Source: HRBIN23 sp046294495 (GTDB lineage: Bacteria > Chloroflexota > Dehalococcoidia > Lucifugimonadales > HRBIN23). Taken from it: a DNA stretch of 46,844 bases. The translations under genes were made by a program, and so were the position numbers. Below, in pieces: positions 8,340-15,663 of this stretch; the stretch's first letter is position 1, and every line of letters starts with the position of its first letter. The stretch spans positions 1 through 46,844 of the forward strand of contig JBKBKV010000009.1 in the NCBI GenBank assembly GCA_046294495.1, given 5' to 3'. The notes beneath the pieces are model-generated. The model saw only the letters and a list, made by a program, of their open reading frames with translations. It was not told the DNA's origin and made no database searches.

Positions 8340-9557
8340 CTAGCCCCCTTCACACCCAGGCGGGTAACTCTTGCGAGAGACCTCGCGCCCCGAGGCATCA
8401 AAAATGGCGGCCACATCAGGGTTGGTGTTGTCCCAGATGGGCCTCCCATAACCGAAAGAGAACCCTCCCCATTCCGGGTGCACCTGGTTGGTGTAGACCC
8501 GTATCCGCTGCCCCGGCTGAAGGGTGTAGGAGGGGAAGGTGAAGGATGGCGAGCCATCGGAGGCATCCCTGAGCACCCACCCCAGCAGATTCACTGCCAC
8601 TTGCCCTGTGTGCTCAATCTCCACATACTCGTCGGCCTCCGTTCGGGGCACTTGCCCGTCGTAGAAGATACAGCGGATGACTACCCCATAACCCTGTGGA
8701 GGCGCAGGCGTGGGGGATGGTGTGGGCGTATGAGTTGGCGTAGGCGTGGGCAGGGGTGTAGGCGTGGCTGTCGGAGAGGGCGTGGGGGTCGGCGTCGGGG
8801 AAGGCGCAGGCGTGGGGGATGGTGTGGGCGTATGAGTTGGCGTAGGCGTGGGCAGGGGTGTAGGCGTGGCTGTCGGAGAGGGCGTGGGGGTCGGCGTCGG
8901 GGAAGGCGCAGGCGTGGGGGATGGTGTGGGCGCATGAGTTGGCGTAGGCGTGGGCAGGGGTGTAGGCGTGATGGAGATGTCAGACGAGGGGAGCGAAGCC
9001 TTGGGCAAGGCATACCCCTCTAAGGCGACCTTCATCCCTGGGGTGAAGCCATAGGCCTTGGCCAGCCCGGCGTTCATTTCCAGGACATAGAGTGCAGTAG
9101 CCTGGGGGAAGTAGATGCGCAGTTCAGCGTCGGGTTTCCCTGGCTCCGGGTGCATGGTCTGGATGTCCACAATTTCCAGGTCGGCGTTGAGCCACAGGAT
9201 ATCCAGAGGGATGAGGGTGTTCTTCATCCAGAAGGGCCAGCGTCGCTCCTCCTCAAAGACGAATAGCATGGCCCACTCCAGGGGGAGGCTCTCCCGATGC
9301 ATCAGCCCCTGGATACGCCTCTCCCAGGTGTCGGCCACCTCCAGATAAAAAGTGCGTCCGTTGACAACGGCCCGTGGAACGATAGGGGTTGGGGTAGGAG
9401 TTGGCGAGGGCGTCCAAGGGGCCGTGAAAGGGGTCGGCGATGGAGAGACGAGGGGAGGAGAGGATGGTGTGGAGGCACACCCCGGCCCCAAGATGCTAAG
9501 CGCTAAGCCTACCAGGAGTGAGAGAAGTCTCCTAAAGACATAGTGGCTCTCCATCAT
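8340..9557 (-). CDS. Lipoprotein with DUF192 domain, Pro-Thr repeat linker and lamin-tail-like domain
   Basis: A 405-residue predicted lipoprotein. A hydrophobic signal segment ends in the lipobox LGPGC (Cys27). Residues about 60-175 match DUF192: RIQGLMHRESLP, FWMKNTLIPLDI and the GMKVAL end. Then comes a Pro/Thr/Ser linker of almost 100 residues encoded by 102-bp repeats. The last 110 residues (EYVEIEHTG...LLGWVLRDASDG...F.FP.YTLQPGQRIRVYT) look like a lamin-tail domain, an immunoglobulin-like module often found on secreted bacterial proteins. It starts 18 bases after purF. The function is unknown; surface display of two modules on a stalk is inferred. Confidence 0.85.
   Translation of the reverse strand: MMESHYVFRRLLSLLVGLALSILGPGCASTPSSPPLVSPSPTPFTAPWTPSPTPTPTPIVPRAVVNGRTFYLEVADTWERRIQGLMHRESLPLEWAMLFVFEEERRWPFWMKNTLIPLDILWLNADLEIVDIQTMHPEPGKPDAELRIYFPQATALYVLEMNAGLAKAYGFTPGMKVALEGYALPKASLPSSDISITPTPLPTPTPTHAPTPSPTPAPSPTPTPTPSPTATPTPLPTPTPTHTPTPSPTPAPSPTPTPTPSPTATPTPLPTPTPTHTPTPSPTPAPPQGYGVVIRCIFYDGQVPRTEADEYVEIEHTGQVAVNLLGWVLRDASDGSPSFTFPSYTLQPGQRIRVYTNQVHPEWGGFSFGYGRPIWDNTNPDVAAIFDASGREVSRKSYPPGCEGG
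8701..8970 (-). repeat. 102-bp tandem repeat, 2.65 copies, inside the lipoprotein gene
   Basis: Units start at 8701, 8803 and 8905, each 102 bp or 34 codons, encoding Pro-Thr-Ser linker. Copies 1 and 2 are identical base for base; the third is partial (66 bp) and differs by one base (Thr to Ala in the protein). The in-frame unit length allows expansion or contraction without a frameshift. Confidence 0.95.
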
Positions 9558-9575
9558 CCCCTACGGACAGAGGGG

Positions 9576-10976
9576 TCAGGCACGCTCCAGGGCCAGTTTG
9601 TCCATCTCCAACTGCACTTCTACCGGGTAGGTCCCGGAGAAGCAGGCGTCGCAGAAGCGCTCCCTGGGGATTCCCAGGGCGCGGTAAAGCCCACGCAGGC
9701 TGAGATACCCTAAGGTATCTGCACCGATGACCTGGCGAATTTCCTCCACGCTCTTGTGGGCGGCGATAAGTTCGGCGCGGGTGGCCATATCTATTCCAAA
9801 GGGGCAAGGCCAACAGATAGGAGGGGCAGTGATGCGCATATGCACCTCCTTGGCCCCGGCCCTGCGTAGAAGGCTCACCACATGGGGTGTGGTGGTGCCT
9901 CGCACAATGGAGTCGTCCACCACCACCAGGCGCTTCCCCTCCAGCACCTCCCGCAGGGGGTTGAACTTCAGGCGCACCCCCAGGTCGCGAATGCGTTGGT
10001 CCGGCTGGATGAAGGTGCGCCACACATAGCGGTTCTTTATCAGCCCCTCGGCATAGGGTATGCCCGACGCATCCCCATACCCCTGGGCGGCAGGGATAGA
10101 GGAATCGGGGACGCCGATAACCAGGTCGGCCTCCACCGGGTGCTCCCGCGCCAGTTCCTGGCCCATGCGCCGCCGGGCGTTGTAGAGCAGGAGACCGTCC
10201 ATCCGGCTATCGGGGCGGGCGAAGTAAATGAACTCAAAGACGCACAGGGCACGCCTGAGGCTAGGGGCCTTGTAGAGGGTTCGGGGGAAATCGCTATTGA
10301 CCTGCACCACCTCCCCTGGCTCCACCTCTCGCAGGAAGGTGGCGCCGATATGTTCTAGGGCGCAGGTCTCAGAGGCGACCACCCATCCCCCGTTGAAACG
10401 CCCCAAGCAGAGGGGGCGCACTCCCAGGGGGTCTCGGATGGCCAGCAGGGTATCGGGGGTGAGGACCACCAGGGAATAGGCCCCTACCAGGGTCTTCATC
10501 ATAAAGGCAGCCCGCTCCCCCCAGTCTCGGCCAGGGGCGTTAGCCAGAAGGTGGGCAACTACCTCCGAATCGGTGGTGGTAGTGAAGCGACACCCCCACT
10601 CGGTGGCAAGGCGCTGGCGCCACTCCCTGGCGTTGATGACATTGCCGTTGTGGCCCAGGGCAAGGGTGCCATGCACACCCTGCACCTTTATGGGCTGGGC
10701 GTTCTGGAGGCGGCTGGAACCGGTGGTGGAGTAGCGGGTATGGCCAATAGCCATATGCCCACGCAGGCGGTGCAGATCGCCCTCGCGGAAAACCTGGGAG
10801 ACCAGGCCCATATCTGTGTGCATAGAGAGGGTGTAGCCGTCGGTGGTGGCGATACCGGCGCTCTCTTGGCCGCGGTGCTGGAGGGCAAAGAGGCCGAAGA
10901 AGGTGATGCGGGCTACATCTTCCCCTGGGGCAAACACCCCGAAGATACCACACGCCTCGCGGGGCGAGTTGTCCAC
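9576..10976 (-). CDS. purF: Amidophosphoribosyltransferase (glutamine PRPP amidotransferase)
   Basis: Catalyses the first step of purine synthesis, PRPP plus glutamine to phosphoribosylamine. The 466-residue protein has an Ntn-hydrolase glutaminase domain whose nucleophile is Cys9 after an eight-residue propeptide (ends EAC-GIFGVF), the PRPP-binding loop RLVVVDDSIVRGTT near 345-358, and cysteines in CPFGIDM and FCDACFSG that fit the 4Fe-4S type of Bacillus. The start after a divergent region facing hpf is the only ATG giving the propeptide. No other pur genes are in the window. Confidence 0.97.
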   Translation of the reverse strand: MDNSPREACGIFGVFAPGEDVARITFFGLFALQHRGQESAGIATTDGYTLSMHTDMGLVSQVFREGDLHRLRGHMAIGHTRYSTTGSSRLQNAQPIKVQGVHGTLALGHNGNVINAREWRQRLATEWGCRFTTTTDSEVVAHLLANAPGRDWGERAAFMMKTLVGAYSLVVLTPDTLLAIRDPLGVRPLCLGRFNGGWVVASETCALEHIGATFLREVEPGEVVQVNSDFPRTLYKAPSLRRALCVFEFIYFARPDSRMDGLLLYNARRRMGQELAREHPVEADLVIGVPDSSIPAAQGYGDASGIPYAEGLIKNRYVWRTFIQPDQRIRDLGVRLKFNPLREVLEGKRLVVVDDSIVRGTTTPHVVSLLRRAGAKEVHMRITAPPICWPCPFGIDMATRAELIAAHKSVEEIRQVIGADTLGYLSLRGLYRALGIPRERFCDACFSGTYPVEVQLEMDKLALERA

Positions 10977-11287
10977 GCGGTAGCCTCCAGGGAGACCCTC
11001 TCCACCTGCCCGGAGGTTGTCCCGCTTTCAGGGTAGCACAGGACAATTGGAGGGTCAATAGACGGCTGTTGCGCTCGTGGTGGGGATCGCATAACAAGGC
11101 AGGGTTTCCTCTACTCTAGCCTGGGCCACTCCTCGTCCACCCCCCTACCGACCATATTGGTAACATTTGCCGTATTTGTGATACACTCTGCCCTACACAG
11201 TGCCTCGGGGCGTTGGGTTACAATTAAACTGCGCATACCTCCCGCACCCCTGGGGCAGGAGGCCGGGAGCACCTTCGGAGGTCGAAG
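10977..11287. other. Divergent intergenic region between purF and hpf
   Basis: 311 bases without a gene. Towards hpf there are two weak sigma-70-like candidates: TTGGTA (11157-11162) with TACACT at 11182-11187, and a TACAAT at 11219-11224 without a good -35. GGAGGTCGAAG precedes hpf. I see no purine riboswitch and no convincing terminator. Confidence 0.5.
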
Positions 11288-11878
11288 ATGGACATCCGCT
11301 TACAGTCCCGCAACTTGGACCTTTCCCCCGCTATGCAGACCTACCTGGATAAGAAGCTCCGTCGTATGGAGCGCGTGCTGAACAACCTCCCTGTGCTTTC
11401 TGCCATGCTGGAGGTAACCTATGAGGACACCCGCCAGGCCGACCGACGCTACAGGGCAGAGATTACCCTGGACATCAACGGGCGGGTGCTCCGCGCCGAG
11501 GAAAGGGCCGGCACCCTGGAGGCGGCCGTGGATGCGGCTGTGGACATTGTAGACCGTCGGGTGGCGTCCTATCGGGCCTTTCTGCACCGGGGCGAAGTAG
11601 GTGGCAAAGCCGCTCGCGGCCCAGAGCCCCCTCCACCCCCTCCACCCCCTCCTACCCTGGCGGCCCAGCCCCTCCCCCTGGACCTATCTACCGGCAGGCG
11701 TCTGGTGCGCATTAAGCGCTTCCCTATGAAACCCATGTCGGTTGAGGAGGCCGCTCTACAGATGGAGGCCCTGGGCCATCAGTTCTTCCTCTTTCAGAAT
11801 GTGGATACGGGGCGCTACTCCGTTCTGTATAGGCGGGAGAACGGCGACTACGGCCTAATTGAGGCGGAGCCGGCATAG
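11288..11878 (+). CDS. hpf: Ribosome hibernation promoting factor, long form
   Basis: Binds the 30S decoding region and dimerises ribosomes into 100S particles in stationary phase. At 196 residues it is the long form. The N-terminal domain (1-100; MDIRLQSRNLDLSPAMQTYL..., conserved RAEITLDINGRVLRAEE) is followed by a linker with nine consecutive prolines near residues 115-123, and then the C-terminal dimerisation domain (RLVRIKRFPMKPMSVEEAALQMEALGHQFFLFQN...). GGAGGTCGAAG precedes the ATG. The proline run would be expected to need EF-P for translation (established for polyproline; not tested here). Confidence 0.95.
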   Translation: MDIRLQSRNLDLSPAMQTYLDKKLRRMERVLNNLPVLSAMLEVTYEDTRQADRRYRAEITLDINGRVLRAEERAGTLEAAVDAAVDIVDRRVASYRAFLHRGEVGGKAARGPEPPPPPPPPPTLAAQPLPLDLSTGRRLVRIKRFPMKPMSVEEAALQMEALGHQFFLFQNVDTGRYSVLYRRENGDYGLIEAEPA

Positions 11879-11903
11879 GGAAGGGGTCGCTCTCTAGGAT
11901 ATA

Positions 11904-12764
11904 ATGGGGGCGATGCTCACCCACACCTTCTTGCACCTGCCGGGCGTCGGCCCCGACACCGAGCGCGCTCTCTGGAGCGGGGGTATTACTACCTGGGAGT
12001 TCCTGGACCGGGCATTGAAGCGGTGGAGCCGCTCCACCTCGGAAATAAGCCTGGTCGCCGCCGTCCTGCGGGAGAGCCAGGCCCGTTTGACCCTGGGCGA
12101 TGCCGGGTGGTTCCACCCTCGCCTCCCATCCAGGGAGCAGTGGCGCCTCTTCGCTGACTTCCGAGAGAAGGCTGTTTTCCTAGATATTGAGACTACGGGC
12201 CTCTCTCCTGGAGCAGACGGGTATCTTACCGTGGTGGGGGTTTATGACGGACGGGAGTATCGCCCCTTCATTCGGGGCAAGGACCTGCACCTGCTCCCCA
12301 GGGAACTGGTGCGCTATCGTCTGCTGGTAACCTTCAACGGCGCTCGTTTTGACGCCCCCTTCCTGGAGGCTGAACTGGGGCCGGTGCTGCGCCATATGGC
12401 CCATATAGACCTGTTGTATCCCCTGCGTCGACTGGGCTACCGGGGAGGGCTGAAGGCGGTGCAGCGCCAGGTGGGCCTGGCGCGCCCCAGCGACTTGGAG
12501 GGACTGGAGGGCTACGATGCCGTGCTAATGTGGGGGGAGTATCAGCGTGGGAACCGAGGGGCGCTGGATACGCTGGTGCGATACAACGCCGAGGATGTGG
12601 TGGTGCTGGAGAGCTTGGCTGTGTTTATGTATAACGCCTCTGTGAAAAAGCTGCCCCTGGCAGTGCCCCCACTGCCTACGCCTCCGCGCCCTCGTCTAGA
12701 CCTGCCTTATAGCCGTGAGGTGGTGGAGAGGTTGAAGGCACGAAAGGGCCTGGCAGGGTGGTAG
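11904..12764 (+). CDS. RNase H-fold 3'-5' exonuclease (YprB-like) with N-terminal helix-hairpin-helix
   Basis: A 286-residue protein. LPGVGPDTERALWSGGITTW (12-31) is a helix-hairpin-helix-like DNA-binding start. The DEDD-type nuclease core shows DIETTG at 94-99 (Exo I), TFNGARFDAPFL near 142 (Exo II) and YNAEDVVVLESL near 237 (Exo III), as in the YprB/RNase_H_2 family. The substrate is probably nucleic acid; its role is uncharacterised. Start choice is ambiguous: ATG 11904 has AGGA four bases upstream, while ATG 11913 follows GGGGGCG. It lies 25 bases after hpf and precedes the methyltransferase remnant. Confidence 0.85.
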   Translation: MGAMLTHTFLHLPGVGPDTERALWSGGITTWEFLDRALKRWSRSTSEISLVAAVLRESQARLTLGDAGWFHPRLPSREQWRLFADFREKAVFLDIETTGLSPGADGYLTVVGVYDGREYRPFIRGKDLHLLPRELVRYRLLVTFNGARFDAPFLEAELGPVLRHMAHIDLLYPLRRLGYRGGLKAVQRQVGLARPSDLEGLEGYDAVLMWGEYQRGNRGALDTLVRYNAEDVVVLESLAVFMYNASVKKLPLAVPPLPTPPRPRLDLPYSREVVERLKARKGLAGW

Positions 12765-12819
12765 AGAAGTCACGCGCCAAGAAACGTGGCTACGATGGCG
12801 TTGGGGGAACAAGGGGGGT

Positions 12820-13222
12820 GTGATGGACGGGGATGCCATCGTAGTGGGCGATACCCTATCCGTTTTGCGCTCCCTACCCGACGACACCTTTGATGTGGGT
12901 GTTACCTCTCCACCCTACAACAAAGGGGAGCGCCATAAGGGTTGGCTGGTGGACAAGGTCATCTACGACTCTAGCCACGATGCTATGCCCGAGGCCGCCT
13001 ACCAAGACTTGCAGGTCGCTGTGCTTGATGAACTCTATAGAGATTAGCCCTGGCTATGTCGCTACCGCCCGGGAACGCCTGGCCAATGTTGAAACGGAAC
13101 GGCCGCGCCTGGTAGGGGAGATAAAGCGCCATCGGGTGGAACTTACCTTCCAGGAGCGCAAAGCCCGGGGGCTCACCAGACCGCCAAAACAACAGCAGGG
13201 GCGTTTTATGCGCCTGCTCTAA
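12820..13222 (+). pseudogene. DNA methyltransferase remnant (N- and C-terminal pieces joined by an internal deletion)
   Basis: Frame 1 from GTG 12820 encodes the start of a beta-class amino-methyltransferase: GDTLSVLRSLPDDTFDVGVTSPPYNKGE (motif IV TSPPY), through AYQDLQVAVLDELYRD, then stops at 13045-13047. The next frame immediately continues with EISPGYVATARERL...VELTFQERKARG, which is how the C-terminus of such enzymes reads after the SAM motif, ending at 13222. The expected middle, including motif I with its FxGxG, is missing. ATAGAG at the junction could belong to both ends, consistent with a microhomology deletion (inference). No active enzyme can be made. The stop overlaps that of the convergent HNH gene. 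Confidence 0.85.
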
Positions 13223-13725
13223 GCCAGCCAGGGCAGGTAGGGCCTCCACTCCTCCTGGACTTGGCGGTTGAAGAAGATAACATAGGGATGGGCGTAGGGG
13301 GAGCGGGGCCTGCGCAGGAGGCGCATCCCTGCCTCTATCGGGGTGCGTCCAGCCTTCTTGTGGTTGCATGGGATGCACGCCGTTACCACATTCTCCCAAC
13401 TGTTGGGGCCCCCGCGATGGCGCGGGATGATGTGGTCCACCGTCAGGTCTTTGGCCTGGCGTCCACAATACTGGCATGTGTAGTTGTCCCGCTGGAACAC
13501 CTCCCGCCTGGAAAGTCGTCGCTGCACAAAGGGGCGGCGCACAAGGTAGTGCAGGCGGATAACCGATGGCACAGGCACAACAGCCCTAGAGGTATGGATC
13601 ACCCCACGCCCGTCCACCAGTAGTTCCGCCTTGCCCTTGTCCAGCAGGACTATGGCACGACGCACATTGCAGATGTTCAGCGGCTCGTAGTTCTGGTTTA
13701 GCACAAGCACTGGAGCGTTGAGCAT
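13219..13725 (-). CDS. HNH endonuclease
   Basis: A 168-residue single-domain HNH nuclease. LNQNYEPLNICNVRRAIVLL at the start is typical of stand-alone bacterial HNH proteins; the catalytic region is CQYCGRQAKDLTVDHIIPRHRGGPNSWENVVTACIPCNHKKAGRTP (about 84-128), with two CxxC zinc pairs, DH as general base and the N and H of the motif. The target is unknown; relatives are often neither mobile nor linked to a methylase. It ends tail to tail on the methyltransferase remnant, so a past restriction-modification link is possible but not shown. Confidence 0.9.
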   Translation of the reverse strand: MLNAPVLVLNQNYEPLNICNVRRAIVLLDKGKAELLVDGRGVIHTSRAVVPVPSVIRLHYLVRRPFVQRRLSRREVFQRDNYTCQYCGRQAKDLTVDHIIPRHRGGPNSWENVVTACIPCNHKKAGRTPIEAGMRLLRRPRSPYAHPYVIFFNRQVQEEWRPYLPWLA

Positions 13726-13805
13726 AGCAGTCCCACGCCAACCACGCCTTTTAGCCTTATCATAGCACAGGGCTTATGCCCAGGCTACAAGCGCACCCCC
13801 TGCTT

Positions 13806-14042
13806 CTACTTAAGGAGGTCCTGGCGCATCTGCTCATATTGCTCTCGGGTGATTTCGCCCCGAGCGTAGCGCTCCTTGAGGATGGTCAGGGGGTCCTGAG
13901 ATGGGCGCTCCTCCCGCCGGCTCGTAAGGGTGCGCACGCCCCACACGATGAGGAAGACGATGGCTCCCCAGAAGATGAGGCTCCACAGAAGCCCTATCCC
14001 CATCCACCAACCCGGGAAGTTGTTCCCCATCATCCACCACAC
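13806..14042 (-). CDS. Small membrane protein with C-terminal SHOCT domain
   Basis: A 78-residue protein with one strong transmembrane segment (about 14-37, WMGIGLLWSLIFWGAIVFLIVWGV) and a SHOCT domain at 50-77 (DPLTILKERYARGEITREQYEQMRQDLL). I start at GTG 14042 because AGGAGG lies six bases upstream; the longer open frame to 14081 has no ribosome-binding site. SHOCT modules are thought to mediate oligomerisation and are found on many short membrane proteins of unknown role. It stands alone, divergent from the acyl-CoA dehydrogenase. Confidence 0.85.
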   Translation of the reverse strand: MWWMMGNNFPGWWMGIGLLWSLIFWGAIVFLIVWGVRTLTSRREERPSQDPLTILKERYARGEITREQYEQMRQDLLK

Positions 14043-14152
14043 GGTGCACCTCCTGGCTTGCTCCCTCTTAGCATAGCACACGGCCAGGGGTGCTTAGACC
14101 CCCCTTTCTGCTAGGATAAAGGGCGGCAGGAACCGCAAATAGGAGGCATAGG

Positions 14153-15322
14153 ATGGACTTCCGCTTCACCCCCCAGCAGGAGCAGTTCCGTCAGGAGGTT
14201 AGGGCCTTCCTCCAGGCTGAACTCCCCAGGTTCCAAAGCGGGCCTGCGGAAGAGGGGGAGGGGGGCATCAACAAGCCCTTCTCCCGTCGCCTGGGCGAGA
14301 AGGGGTGGATTGGCCTGGCGTGGCCCAGGGAGCACGGCGGACAGGGGCTGGGGTTCGTCTCCCAGGCCATCTACTGGGAGGAGATGCTTTTGGCCAGTGC
14401 ACCCATCAACTACCACTTCATCGCCGAGCGCCAGATGGGCCCTTCCATCATCATGTTCGGCACCGAGGAGCAGAAGCGTTTCTTCCTCCCCAGGATTATG
14501 CGGGGAGAGTGTTCCTTCTCCATTGGCTACTCCGAGCCCGATACAGGCTCGGACCTGGCTTCCCTGAAGACCCGCGCCGTGCAGGACGGGGACGATTATG
14601 TGATTAACGGGGCGAAGGTGTGGAACAGTTCTCACCGTGGGGCCGACTACATCTGGCTAGCCACACGCACCAACCCCGACGCCCCCAAGCACCGGGGCAT
14701 ATCGGTGTTCATTGTGGACCTGAAACTGCCTGGCATCACAATTCAGCCTATTCTGAATATGGCCAACATCCCAGGCTTCTGTCTGGTTACCTTTGACCAG
14801 GTGCGTGTTCCCAAAGGCATGATGGTGGGGGAGAAGGATAGGGGCTGGTATGTGGTGGCAGGTAACCTGGACTTTGAGCGCTCTGGGATTGAGCGTGTGT
14901 CGTATTGCTACCCCCTCTTTCGGGAGTTCCTGGCCTTTGTGCGAGAGGGGGCGCTGGGCGGGAAGCGCCTGGCCGACGACCCGCGAGTGCGGGCGCGCCT
15001 GGCGGAGATGGAGATTGAGTATCAGGTGGGGCGCCTGCTGGCCTATAAGGTGGCGTGGATGCAGGACCAGGGAGTGGTGCCCAACCTGGAGGCGTCGGTC
15101 TCCAAGTTGTTTGGCACAGAGGTAAGCCAGCGCATGGCCCGCACCATGGCCGAGGTGCTGGGGATGTATGGGCAGTTGGAGCCCGGCTCCCCCTGGGCAC
15201 CCCTGAAGGGGCGGGTGGAGCGGGCATGGGTTTATGCCATCCCCCGCACCATCGCTGGGGGCACCTCGGAGGTGATGCGCAATATTATCGCCCTGCGTGG
15301 GCTGGGCCTACCAAGAGGCTAG
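14153..15322 (+). CDS. Acyl-CoA dehydrogenase family protein
   Basis: A 389-residue flavoprotein that would oxidise an acyl-CoA or related thioester and pass electrons to ETF. GYSEPDTGSDLASLKTRAV near 124-142 is the FAD-contacting signature; HRGISVFIVDL and the C-terminal AGGTSEVMRNIIA close the fold. At the site of the medium-chain enzyme's catalytic Glu376 this protein has Gly (AGGTS instead of YEGTS), common in a large subfamily whose base lies elsewhere. AGGAGGCATAGG precedes the ATG. It is not in an operon with the three crotonases of the window. Confidence 0.93.
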   Translation: MDFRFTPQQEQFRQEVRAFLQAELPRFQSGPAEEGEGGINKPFSRRLGEKGWIGLAWPREHGGQGLGFVSQAIYWEEMLLASAPINYHFIAERQMGPSIIMFGTEEQKRFFLPRIMRGECSFSIGYSEPDTGSDLASLKTRAVQDGDDYVINGAKVWNSSHRGADYIWLATRTNPDAPKHRGISVFIVDLKLPGITIQPILNMANIPGFCLVTFDQVRVPKGMMVGEKDRGWYVVAGNLDFERSGIERVSYCYPLFREFLAFVREGALGGKRLADDPRVRARLAEMEIEYQVGRLLAYKVAWMQDQGVVPNLEASVSKLFGTEVSQRMARTMAEVLGMYGQLEPGSPWAPLKGRVERAWVYAIPRTIAGGTSEVMRNIIALRGLGLPRG

Positions 15323-15459
15323 TCGGAAGAGGGGAGTTTCCTGGGCTGTTGGACAGGCATCTCCTGCCCACAACAAGTCAAGGTGCCATCCCCTGCCTTC
15401 GTGCATAAAACAATGGTGCTACACACTGGACACTCGTAGCGCCGTCCCAACTGGGCCAC
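15319..15459 (-). CDS. Desulforedoxin-like small iron protein
   Basis: A 46-residue protein consisting of one desulforedoxin (desulfoferrodoxin N-terminal) domain: Cys at 10, 13, 29 and 30 in YECPVCST...GTLTCCGQEM, the Cx2C...CC rubredoxin-like iron site. I start at GTG 15459 because AGGAGG lies seven bases upstream, and the upstream residues of the open frame are not conserved-looking. A good minus-strand promoter is at 15514-15543. Desulforedoxin alone is an electron carrier; with a superoxide-reductase domain it forms desulfoferrodoxin, which is absent here. Its last four bases overlap the acyl-CoA dehydrogenase stop. Confidence 0.85.
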   Translation of the reverse strand: MAQLGRRYECPVCSTIVLCTKAGDGTLTCCGQEMPVQQPRKLPSSD

Positions 15460-15513
15460 GGGGCAACCTCCTGGTGGAATAGGGTAACGCCGCCAAGGCG
15501 CTATCTGGCCAAT

Positions 15514-15543
15514 ATGATAAAGAGTTGAATGGGGCGGTGTCAA
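15514..15543 (-). promoter_or_regulatory. Promoter of the desulforedoxin-like gene
   Basis: Read on the minus strand, TTGACA (15538-15543) is followed after 18 bases by TATCAT (15514-15519), a 6/6 and 5/6 match. Start would be near 15507, giving a leader of about 48 bases. Confidence 0.75.
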
Positions 15544-15610
15544 CTGTGAAGGGGCTGGCTTACCCCTATACGCCATCCCCGGGCGACAAGGGAATCGCCT
15601 TGAGGGGCTA

Positions 15611-15639
15611 TTGACAGGGCGTCTTGTGCTCGCTATCCT
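15611..15639 (+). promoter_or_regulatory. Promoter of the solute-binding lipoprotein gene
   Basis: TTGACA at 15611-15616, 17-base spacer, TATCCT at 15634-15639. GGGAGGGAACT leads into the ATG at 15664. Confidence 0.78.
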
Positions 15640-15663
15640 GTCATTGCCATTTGGGAGGGAACT

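Noticed and set aside
8701..8970. Tandem repeats as a CRISPR array
   Set aside because: Units are contiguous 102-bp in-frame coding repeats with no unique spacers.
7539..9023. 494-codon plus-strand frame opposite the ThDP and lipoprotein genes
   Set aside because: Composition is Arg/Gly/His-rich, with RRGRGGRRRG repeats that mirror the Pro-Thr repeat on the other strand; no domain.
11900..11905. TATAAT overlapping the exonuclease start as a promoter
   Set aside because: No -35 at a suitable distance, and it would start transcription inside the coding sequence.
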